Below, piece by piece: positions 53,482 to 61,023 of a DNA stretch of 64,000 nt. A program made the translations under genes and the position numbers. A model generated the notes under the pieces. The model had not been told where the DNA came from and searched no databases. It saw only the letters and a list, made by a program, of their open reading frames with translations. Positions within the stretch are counted from its first letter, which is position 1. Every line of letters starts with the position of its first letter. This stretch comes from Chryseobacterium sediminis (GTDB taxonomy: Bacteria > Bacteroidota > Bacteroidia > Flavobacteriales > Weeksellaceae): positions 186,001-250,000 of the forward strand of contig NZ_VUNZ01000002.1 in the NCBI RefSeq assembly GCF_008386505.1, read 5' to 3'.

Positions 53482-54087
53482 ATGTATAAACTTTTACTAA
53501 TTTTGAGTTTTTTCGTCACAGGTTCGCTGATGAATGCCCAATTTTTTTCAGATCAAACCTTACAGCAATCTGTTTTACAGCTGAATAATGCAAAAACAGA
53601 AAATGACTATGATACTCTTTTTTCTAGGTTTTCAGAGGCTAAAACTTCAGAAAAATGGCAGGCTGATTATTATGCAGCTGCAACATTGTATCTTAAAACA
53701 AATTTCCTTTTAAAGAACAGCCCGAACAGCCCTCTTGGAGAGTCTAATGAATCTGCCAGAAAGCTGGCTATGCAGGCCCTTGCTTCTGAGAAGAGCAACG
53801 GAGAAATAAATGTTCTTCTTGGCCTTATCCACTTTCAGAAAATCAGGATAAAAACAGCTGCAGATCCTCAAAAGGAATTAAAGACAGCTACAGGTTTCAT
53901 GACAAAAGCTGAAACCACTGTAAAGAATAATCCAAGACTTTCTTTCTTAAAAGCTGAAATGGCTGAAAAGCAAGGTAACAAGGCGGAAGCTATTAAGTTT
54001 TACCAAAAAGCCGTCAAAGAATTTGAAACATCAAACGCCTCGTCCAACTCACCTAACTGGGGAAGACAGCTGATCGGAACAAATTAA
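53482..54087 (+). CDS. Exported TPR-like repeat protein
   Basis: A 201-residue protein with a signal peptide (MYKLLLILSFFVTGSLMNAQ) and a helical body. Sequences such as NGEINVLLGLIHFQKIRI and KAEAIKFYQKAVKEFE look like tetratricopeptide repeats, so it may bind another protein in the periplasm. I start at ATG 53482, where the signal peptide begins; the TTG at 53464 lies immediately after the -7 box. It is followed by the first large T9SS cargo gene in the same direction, but a gap with an inverted repeat separates them. Specific role unknown. Confidence 0.8.
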   Translation: MYKLLLILSFFVTGSLMNAQFFSDQTLQQSVLQLNNAKTENDYDTLFSRFSEAKTSEKWQADYYAAATLYLKTNFLLKNSPNSPLGESNESARKLAMQALASEKSNGEINVLLGLIHFQKIRIKTAADPQKELKTATGFMTKAETTVKNNPRLSFLKAEMAEKQGNKAEAIKFYQKAVKEFETSNASSNSPNWGRQLIGTN

Positions 54088-54138
54088 CAGTAAAAGATGT
54101 ATGATCTCCTGAGTAAATCGGGCGGTCAGTTTTTATTT

Positions 54139-54189
54139 TGATACAAAAAGACTTTAATAATAAATATTCACAGAACCATTTTTGTATCA
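54139..54189. repeat. 11-bp inverted repeat before the first T9SS cargo gene
   Basis: TGATACAAAAA (54139-54149) and its perfect complement TTTTTGTATCA (54179-54189) are 29 bases apart. A third direct copy is at 53208-53218. It may be a regulator site or a long-loop hairpin. Confidence 0.5.
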
Positions 54190-54252
54190 GATGAGACACT
54201 ACATTTTTTAGTAATTAAACAATTTTACTATTTGTTTTTAAAATCAACTCTT

Positions 54253-56325
54253 ATGAAAAAAGCATTACTTGTTTTCTCAATTATATTTTCTCATCTTTTA
54301 TTTGCCCAATCAGATTGCCCTACTGCAATGGCAGTCTGCGGAAACTCGGATATTTCATATACTCCAGGTGGGCATGGAGATATCGCAGAAGATCTTGGCG
54401 GATGTTTATCTTCCGATGAAAAGTATTCTGTTTGGTACTCATTTACGGTAGCTACTGCCGGAACTTTAACTTTTGAAATTATTCCTAACGATCAGACCGA
54501 TGATTATGACTTCGGTGTATATGGTCCTAATAAATCATGTGGTAGCCTTGGAACCCCAATCCGTTGTTCATACTCGGGACAAAGTGGGAATACAGGTCTT
54601 AACATGACAGCAACAGATCTTAGTGAGGATGCTACAGGAGACAAATGGGTGAAATACCTTGACGTATTACCTGGTCAGACTTATTATTTAATTGTAAATA
54701 ACCACAGAGAGACTGCTAACGGATTCAAATTATCATGGGGAGGGACAGCTACTTTATCTTCACCTTTCACAGATCCGAATATACAGCCTCACCCATTCGT
54801 TCCACCGGGAATTCCAGGTGCAAACCCTGCAGATCCAAGAGAAGTAGTAGTGTGTGCAAACCCTGCAACTTTTGATTTCTCTTCATTATCAGCAGGAATT
54901 CTTAATGGTAACCCGAACTTCAGCATTAGTTACCATACAAGCCAAAATGATGCATTAACAGGGAACAACCCTCTTATTGGCCCTCAAACAGTTACCCCGG
55001 TAGGTGTTTATTTCTATAGCATTAACTATACTGATCCTACTAATCCAAACAGTCCTATTAACAAATGTAGACAGACTGGTAAATTTAAATTTAAAGATGG
55101 TACGATCAAGGCAACAAGCGTTACTTTAACAAGCTGTAATAACAACAATGCAGGTACAGCAATGTATGACCTTACTACGGCAGCCGTTTTTGCAGACCCT
55201 ACTGCAACTAAAAAATATTATTATACTTTATATGATCTGAACAACTCAATCAATGAGATCACTAATATCTATCAGTTTGTTTCTGCAGAAGGTAAAATAT
55301 ATGTAAAAGTTACCTCTGTATTCGGATGTACTGATATTGCAGAGATTACCCTTAAGTTCTATCCGGCAATTATTGCAAAAGATGCAGAATTAAGATCATG
55401 TTTTATTGAAGCAAATCCTTCTACAGCTTTATTCAACCTTGATAATGCTGCTGTAATCACACCGCAGGCAGGTATTACGAAGAAATATTTCCCTTCATTA
55501 ACAGATGCAATAGATGGAACTAATGAAATTTTAAATGCAAATTATGTTGCACCTAGTGGCTTGGTATACGTAAGAGTATCTGACACCAGAGGATGTTTTG
55601 TAGTTGTAAAAATTGGTTTAACAGTTATCGCTCCGGTAACTTCCAGTGTTCTGAAAGACAAAATCATCTGTATAGAAGACACTACAACTTTAGATGCCGG
55701 TCCTGGATTCAAAAGTTATGAGTGGAGTACGGGAGCTACAACTCAGTCCATCAAAGATGTTGGAGTTGGAATCTACTGGGTAAAATTAAAAACAGGAGAA
55801 TGTATTGCTACTCAAAAGGTAACAGTATATCCTGCTGATCAGCCAGTGGTAACGAACATTGATGTTTCTAACACTACGTTAACGATCAATGTTATAGGAG
55901 GAACACCGGATTACCAGTATTCTATGGATAAAATCATATGGCAGACCTCCAATACATTCTCTAATGTAGCAAGAGGAACATATAAAGTATATGTAAAAGA
56001 TGCTTATGACTGCGAACCTATTGAAGTTACAATAGTGGTTCCTAACCTAATCAATATGATTACTCCAAACGGAGATGGTGTGAACGATGTTGTAGATTAT
56101 TCTGCAATTGCAGACAAACAAAATCTAGTATTGAGTATCTTTGACAGATATGGAACAAAAATACACCAGGGAGATAAATCCAACGGATATAAATGGGACG
56201 GAACAATTGCAGGGAAGAAGATTCCGACGGGTACGTACTGGTATTCTATAACTTGGAATGAGAATGATAAGAAAAATACTCCGTTCAAGTTTTCAGGATG
56301 GATTGTTGTAAAAAACAGAGAATAA
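54253..56325 (+). CDS. Large T9SS type B cargo protein
   Basis: A 690-residue secreted protein from ATG 54253 (MKKALLVFSIIFSHLLFAQ), where a signal peptide begins. The mature N-terminus SDCPTAMAVCGNSDISYTPG opens a beta-rich domain with Cys pairs (about 20-185), followed by a linker, then two tandem repeats of about 80-90 residues built on the pattern C...NNAGTAMYDL...KYYYTL...NEI...YVKV...GC. The last about 90 residues, starting LINMITPNGDGVNDVVDYS, are the gliding-associated/type B sorting domain that directs the protein through the type IX system to the surface. Probable adhesin or matrix protein. An inverted repeat lies before it and a terminator after it. Confidence 0.88.
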   Translation: MKKALLVFSIIFSHLLFAQSDCPTAMAVCGNSDISYTPGGHGDIAEDLGGCLSSDEKYSVWYSFTVATAGTLTFEIIPNDQTDDYDFGVYGPNKSCGSLGTPIRCSYSGQSGNTGLNMTATDLSEDATGDKWVKYLDVLPGQTYYLIVNNHRETANGFKLSWGGTATLSSPFTDPNIQPHPFVPPGIPGANPADPREVVVCANPATFDFSSLSAGILNGNPNFSISYHTSQNDALTGNNPLIGPQTVTPVGVYFYSINYTDPTNPNSPINKCRQTGKFKFKDGTIKATSVTLTSCNNNNAGTAMYDLTTAAVFADPTATKKYYYTLYDLNNSINEITNIYQFVSAEGKIYVKVTSVFGCTDIAEITLKFYPAIIAKDAELRSCFIEANPSTALFNLDNAAVITPQAGITKKYFPSLTDAIDGTNEILNANYVAPSGLVYVRVSDTRGCFVVVKIGLTVIAPVTSSVLKDKIICIEDTTTLDAGPGFKSYEWSTGATTQSIKDVGVGIYWVKLKTGECIATQKVTVYPADQPVVTNIDVSNTTLTINVIGGTPDYQYSMDKIIWQTSNTFSNVARGTYKVYVKDAYDCEPIEVTIVVPNLINMITPNGDGVNDVVDYSAIADKQNLVLSIFDRYGTKIHQGDKSNGYKWDGTIAGKKIPTGTYWYSITWNENDKKNTPFKFSGWIVVKNRE

Positions 56326-56342
56326 TACTTATTTAATACGAG

Positions 56343-56367
56343 AAAGCCGCTTTGGCGGCTTTTTCTT
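56343..56367 (+). terminator. Terminator of the 54253 gene
   Basis: Arms AAAGCCGC and GCGGCTTT with a four-base loop, then T-rich. Confidence 0.8.
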
Positions 56368-56426
56368 TTAACAAATCATGATAAATTAATTGATCCCAAT
56401 TTTGTTTAACAAAAATCGTTTCAACC

Positions 56427-58574
56427 ATGAAAAAAATACTACTTCTTTTTATTTTATTAATAACACAAATAGTATATTCACAGTCAGATTGTATCTCAGC
56501 AATTCCTATCTGTGGTAACTCTGACATCTCTTATACTCCTTCCGGCCCCGGGAATATTATAGAAATTCTTAACGCAAACGGAGGATGTCTCAGCACCAAT
56601 GAAAGATATACCGTTTGGTACACTTTCACTGTATCTACACCAGGTACACTTGCTTTTAAAATAAAACCTAACGACCAGGGTGATGATTATGATTTTGCAG
56701 TTTATGGTCCTACAGCAAACGGCTGTGCTTCTTTACAGAATGCAGATCACGTTTTCATACAGCCTATAAGATGTAACTACAGCGGTACTCCGGGAGACAC
56801 AGGTCTTGATCTTACTCTTGCTCCACCTGCTGTATTCCCTACCAATCCTCCTGGTACTACAGCCAGTATGAACAATGGTAAATGGAGTCCTTACATGGAT
56901 GTATTAGCGGGTCAAACCTATTATTTGGTTATTGATAACTTCAGTAGATCGGTTAATGGTTTTTCTATGGAATGGTCAGGTACTGCGAGCTTAAGTTCAG
57001 CATTTAACGATCCTGCTCTTTCTCCTAACCCATTTATTCCTCCTGGAATTCCGGGAGCAGCTCCTAATGATCCAAGCCAGGTGATGGTTTGCGCATTACC
57101 TAGCCAGTTTGATTTCACAACTCTTACTGCAGCTATCATTAATGGCAACAGTACCAACTTCAAGGTTACTTACCACAAAACAACCAATGATGCTCTTACA
57201 GGAGCAAACCCTCTTACAATAGCAACTGTAGATGGGGTAACAACATACTATTACAGAATTGTATATCAAGATCCAACCAATCCGACCAATCCTGTCAACG
57301 GATGTTTTATAACCGGGAAATTTAAGTTTGTGAATGTGGGCATCTCAGCCAATACCGCTACTTTATATTCTTGTAATAACAATGGAGCCGGTACTGCCAA
57401 ATATAATTTAACGACAGCCAATATATTCGGCGGAGGCGGAGCAACCATTAAGTATTATACTACGGTTGATGATATGAATGCAGAAATCAACGAAATTACT
57501 GACCCTGCCAACTATGTTTCTCCGGAAGCGACTATATATGCAAAAGTAATTTCCACTTTCGGATGTAAAGCAACAACTACCATCAGGCTATTATTCTACC
57601 CAACAGTAGTATTAAAAGATGCTGTAATTCAAAATTGTTATATTGATAACGATGTTACCCGTTCAACTTTTGATCTTTCTAAAGCGGATATCGGAGTACC
57701 TGTACCAACACCTGCAGGAACGATCATTAAATATTACACATCGGTAGCGGATGCCAAAGCTCAAACCAATCCTATTACAATGCCATTCAATTATCTTTCA
57801 GAAAGTAAAACGGTATATGTAAGAGTAGACAATGATAAACAATGTTATTCAATTGCTAAAATAGAACTGGTAGTATTACCTCCTGTAAAATCAGCAGTAT
57901 TAAAAGATAAAACGATTTGTGCGGAAGCCAAAACTACTTTGGATGCAGGACCTGGATTTGACAGCTATGAATGGAGTACAGGTGAAACTACACAATCTAT
58001 CAATAACGTAGGGGTAGGAGATTATTTTGTAAAACTTCAGACTGGAAAATGTTTCACTCTTCAGGAAGTGCGCGTACACGCAAGCCTTCAGCCGGTAATT
58101 TCAGGGATAGAGATCTCAAATAATAACATTACTGTTACGGCTACAGGTGGAGTTCCTCCTTATAAATTTTCTGTAGACGGTATCAACTGGCAGGATTCCA
58201 ATACCTTCTCAGGACTTCCAAGAGGTGAGAATACAGTTTATGTAAAGGACACTTACAATTGTACTCCTATTCAGGTGACAGTTACTGTTCCTAACCTTAT
58301 TAACGCTATCACTCCAAACGGAGACAACGTAAATGATGTTATCGACTATTCTGCACTGGCATACAAGAAAAACCTTGTCTTCATTGTGTATGACAGATAT
58401 GGAAACAAACTTCATGAAGCCAATAAAATGAGAAATTTCACTTGGGACGGAACTGCTTTCGGTAAGAAAATTCTAACAGGAACTTACTGGTACACGATCT
58501 CATGGAACGAAAACAATAAAGACAATACAGAAACCAAATATTCAGGATGGGTATTGGTAAAAAATAAAGAATAA
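56427..58574 (+). CDS. Large T9SS type B cargo protein, paralogue
   Basis: A 715-residue secreted protein with signal peptide (MKKILLLFILLITQIVYSQ). It is a full-length relative of the 54253 protein: the same SDC...ICGNSDISYTP start, the Cys-containing beta domain, two tandem NEI/YAKV repeats (about 280-480), and a type B sorting domain from LINAITPNGDNVNDVIDYS. Its last about 90 residues are almost the same as those of the protein encoded at 61024, while its N-terminus follows the 54253 protein, so it looks like a mosaic of the two. Surface protein, role unknown. A strong terminator follows. Confidence 0.9.
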   Translation: MKKILLLFILLITQIVYSQSDCISAIPICGNSDISYTPSGPGNIIEILNANGGCLSTNERYTVWYTFTVSTPGTLAFKIKPNDQGDDYDFAVYGPTANGCASLQNADHVFIQPIRCNYSGTPGDTGLDLTLAPPAVFPTNPPGTTASMNNGKWSPYMDVLAGQTYYLVIDNFSRSVNGFSMEWSGTASLSSAFNDPALSPNPFIPPGIPGAAPNDPSQVMVCALPSQFDFTTLTAAIINGNSTNFKVTYHKTTNDALTGANPLTIATVDGVTTYYYRIVYQDPTNPTNPVNGCFITGKFKFVNVGISANTATLYSCNNNGAGTAKYNLTTANIFGGGGATIKYYTTVDDMNAEINEITDPANYVSPEATIYAKVISTFGCKATTTIRLLFYPTVVLKDAVIQNCYIDNDVTRSTFDLSKADIGVPVPTPAGTIIKYYTSVADAKAQTNPITMPFNYLSESKTVYVRVDNDKQCYSIAKIELVVLPPVKSAVLKDKTICAEAKTTLDAGPGFDSYEWSTGETTQSINNVGVGDYFVKLQTGKCFTLQEVRVHASLQPVISGIEISNNNITVTATGGVPPYKFSVDGINWQDSNTFSGLPRGENTVYVKDTYNCTPIQVTVTVPNLINAITPNGDNVNDVIDYSALAYKKNLVFIVYDRYGNKLHEANKMRNFTWDGTAFGKKILTGTYWYTISWNENNKDNTETKYSGWVLVKNKE
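58290..58574 (+). repeat. First copy of the C-terminal sorting-domain cassette
   Basis: This stretch closely matches 63000-63282 in the lectin-type gene. The identity is highest in the last 100 bases, where only a few bases differ, and includes synonymous positions. It suggests recent duplication or gene conversion. Confidence 0.7.
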
Positions 58575-58592
58575 GTTATACTCAATCTTTTC

Positions 58593-58627
58593 AAAAAAAA
58601 TCACCTCAAAACGAGGTGATTTTTTTT
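58593..58627 (+). terminator. Terminator of the 56427 gene
   Basis: Arms AAAATCACCTC and GAGGTGATTTT with a short loop and a long T-run. Confidence 0.88.
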
Positions 58628-58718
58628 ATCAACAGGATCAATCTCCTGTTTACAGCATTTTCCGAAAGACTGCCAATAAATTGTTGAATACTATTTTTTT
58701 ATTATTTTTTAAATAAAC

Positions 58719-58726
58719 TATCTTTG
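58719..58726 (+). promoter_or_regulatory. -7 box directly before dnaB
   Basis: TATCTTTG ends four bases before the dnaB ATG at 58731, so the message is predicted to be leaderless or nearly so. Confidence 0.6.
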
Positions 58727-58730
58727 CATC

Positions 58731-60317
58731 ATGGCGCAGAAAGAAACATTATCATCCCTGACACACGGAAACTTTGCAAAAGAATTGTCTATTGCGGATG
58801 GAAAAATGCCTCCCAATGCAGTGGATTTTGAGAGACTTGTTATCGGAACTTTTTTGATTGACAAAAAAGGTCTTGACCATTCCATTGACCTTCTTACCCC
58901 AGAAGTATTTTATGATCCGAGACATCAGGTCATCTTTTCTACCATCCTAAAGCTTTATGAAGGAAATCAACCGGTAGATTTAATGACCATTATCCAGAAT
59001 TTAAAAAAAGAGGATAAACTAAGCCAGGCAGGCGGTGATCACTACATCATTGATCTTACGATGGGAGTAAGCTCATCTGCCCATATTGAATACCATGTAC
59101 GTGTAATTCTTGAAAAATATATTTTAAGAAGCCTTATCAATGTTTCTGCCAATGTAATAGATTCTTCCTATAAAGAATCTACCGATGTTTTTGAACTTTT
59201 GGACAAAGCAGAACAATCCTTCTTTGAAATCACCAACGGAACGATTAAGAAGGGATTCGATACTGCCAATTCATTGGTAAAGCAGGCAATTGATACAATT
59301 AAATCTTTAAAAGACAAAGAGGGACTTTCAGGGGTTCCTTCAGGATTTAGAGATGTAGATAAAGAAACCGGTGGATGGCAGAATTCTGACCTTATCATCA
59401 TTGCTGCACGTCCCGCGATGGGTAAAACAGCATTCCTTCTTTCTATGGCAAGAAATATTGCAGTAGGACACAAAGTTCCTATGGCTCTTTTCTCTCTCGA
59501 GATGGCATCTGTACAGCTGATCACCAGAATGATTGCTTCTGAAACAAGGATCTCTTCTGAGAAATTAAGAAAAGGAACTTTGGATGACGAAGAATGGCAG
59601 AGACTATTCTCCAATGTATCTGAGTTGGAAAATGCTCCTTTATATATTGACGAAACCCCTTCCCTTTCCATATTTGACTTCCGTGCAAAATGCAGAAGAC
59701 TTGTAATGCAGCATGGTGTAAGAATTATCATGGTCGACTATCTTCAGCTAATGACTGCAGGAAGCAGCGGCGGAAAAGGAGTTGGAAACCGTGAACAAGA
59801 GATCTCCATGATTTCACGTTCATTAAAAGCCATTGCAAAAGAACTTAACGTGCCGGTGATTGCTCTTTCACAGCTTTCGAGAAGTGTGGAAGCCCGTCCG
59901 GGGAAAAGACCTCAGCTTTCTGACCTGAGGGAATCCGGAGCAATTGAGCAGGATGCCGATATTGTATCTTTCATTTTCAGACCGGAATATTATAAAATTA
60001 CCGTTTGGGATAATGATGAGGAAGGACAGGAGACTTCTACTGAAAACCAGGCCGAACTGATTATTGCAAAACACAGAAATGGTGCTACGGCAGATGTCCG
60101 ACTATCTTTCTTAAAACATTTTGCAAAATTTGGTGATATTGAAGCAGCAATGGATGGAGCTGGAGGAGGATACCCTTCTAACTTCGGAGAACCTAGTGGC
60201 TTTGACAAGATTAAAACGACTATTCAGCCAGGGGCAGCATTTGACCTTCCGGACAGTTCAAAACTTTCCGGCTCATCAATGAATGACTTTGATGATGATG
60301 ACGATTTTCCGTTTTAA
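58731..60317 (+). CDS. dnaB: Replicative DNA helicase DnaB, with SSB-like C-terminal tip
   Basis: DnaB is the ring helicase of the replication fork. The 528-residue protein has an N-terminal extension (about 28 residues), the primase-interacting N-terminal domain (about 30-130), a linker helix region, and the RecA-type ATPase with Walker A ARPAMGKT (226-233), then VDYLQLM and SDLRESGAIEQDAD. After the ATPase there is a Gly/Ser/Pro-rich tail that ends DFDDDDDFPF. E. coli DnaB (471 residues) has no such tail, but the end closely resembles the SSB tip (…DFDDDIPF). Its own promoter is very near the ATG. It lies between T9SS cargo genes, 65 bases before rnhA. Confidence 0.96.
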   Translation: MAQKETLSSLTHGNFAKELSIADGKMPPNAVDFERLVIGTFLIDKKGLDHSIDLLTPEVFYDPRHQVIFSTILKLYEGNQPVDLMTIIQNLKKEDKLSQAGGDHYIIDLTMGVSSSAHIEYHVRVILEKYILRSLINVSANVIDSSYKESTDVFELLDKAEQSFFEITNGTIKKGFDTANSLVKQAIDTIKSLKDKEGLSGVPSGFRDVDKETGGWQNSDLIIIAARPAMGKTAFLLSMARNIAVGHKVPMALFSLEMASVQLITRMIASETRISSEKLRKGTLDDEEWQRLFSNVSELENAPLYIDETPSLSIFDFRAKCRRLVMQHGVRIIMVDYLQLMTAGSSGGKGVGNREQEISMISRSLKAIAKELNVPVIALSQLSRSVEARPGKRPQLSDLRESGAIEQDADIVSFIFRPEYYKITVWDNDEEGQETSTENQAELIIAKHRNGATADVRLSFLKHFAKFGDIEAAMDGAGGGYPSNFGEPSGFDKIKTTIQPGAAFDLPDSSKLSGSSMNDFDDDDDFPF

Positions 60318-60382
60318 GCTGAAGTTTAAACCAAATTCAGTTTAAACCCACAACCCATAATTCAATTTTTTAAAAAGCAGAT

Positions 60383-60859
60383 TTGAGAATCGAAATTTAT
60401 ACCGACGGGGCTTGCAGCGGAAATCCGGGAAAAGGCGGATATGGAATTCTCATGCGCGTTCCTGAAAAAAATTATCAGAAAACATTTTCCAAAGGGTTTA
60501 GAAAAACCACCAACAACAGAATGGAACTCCTGGCAGTCATCACTGCACTGGAAAAACTGAAATCTACAGAAAATGATATCCATGTCTACACAGACAGCAA
60601 GTATGTATCAGATGCAATCAACCAAAACTGGATTGCCGGATGGATCAAACGAGGCTGGAAGAATGTAAAGAACCCTGATCTCTGGAAAAAATTCGTTGAG
60701 CTGTACAATAAACACACCCCTAAAATGCATTGGGTAAAAGGCCACGCAGGGCACTTTGAAAACGAACTTTGCGACAAATTAGCGGTTGCAGCAGCCAATT
60801 CTTCGGATCTCGAAATTGACACTTACTTCGAGAATCTTGATAGTAATTCTCTATTTTAA
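60383..60859 (+). CDS. rnhA: Ribonuclease HI
   Basis: RNase HI cuts the RNA strand of RNA-DNA hybrids such as Okazaki primers and R-loops. The 158-residue protein has the four acidic catalytic residues in position: Asp8 in YTDGACSGNPG, Glu48 in NNRMELLA, Asp71 in VYTDSKYV and Asp131 in NELCDKLA; KGHAGHFENE supplies His124. Start codon is TTG 60383, since the first beta strand begins at the next codon and no ATG fits. It follows dnaB after 65 bases with no terminator, so the two are probably co-transcribed. In E. coli this enzyme binds the SSB tip, relevant to the DnaB tail next door. Confidence 0.96.
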   Translation: MRIEIYTDGACSGNPGKGGYGILMRVPEKNYQKTFSKGFRKTTNNRMELLAVITALEKLKSTENDIHVYTDSKYVSDAINQNWIAGWIKRGWKNVKNPDLWKKFVELYNKHTPKMHWVKGHAGHFENELCDKLAVAAANSSDLEIDTYFENLDSNSLF

Positions 60860-60972
60860 TCTTAATTAAAACAATTCTAAAGCCCCTGCCTAATATTTAC
60901 CATTTCATCATAAGAAACAAGTTTTATTAAAAAATAATTAAATTTTTTAACAAAATTAACATTAAATACATA

Positions 60973-60999
60973 TTGTTTGAGCGGGATTTAATATCTTTA
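60973..60999 (+). promoter_or_regulatory. Probable promoter of the 61024 gene
   Basis: TTG at 60973-60975 and, after 16 bases, TATCTTTA (60992-60999), one base from the -7 consensus. The chosen ATG 61024 lies 24 bases past it. Confidence 0.45.
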
Positions 61000-61023
61000 C
61001 ACTTTAATAAAAGTCCCATCTAC

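Noticed and set aside
59168..59731. Open frame of 187 codons opposite dnaB
   Set aside because: It overlaps the Walker A and neighbouring conserved dnaB motifs and has no promoter of its own.
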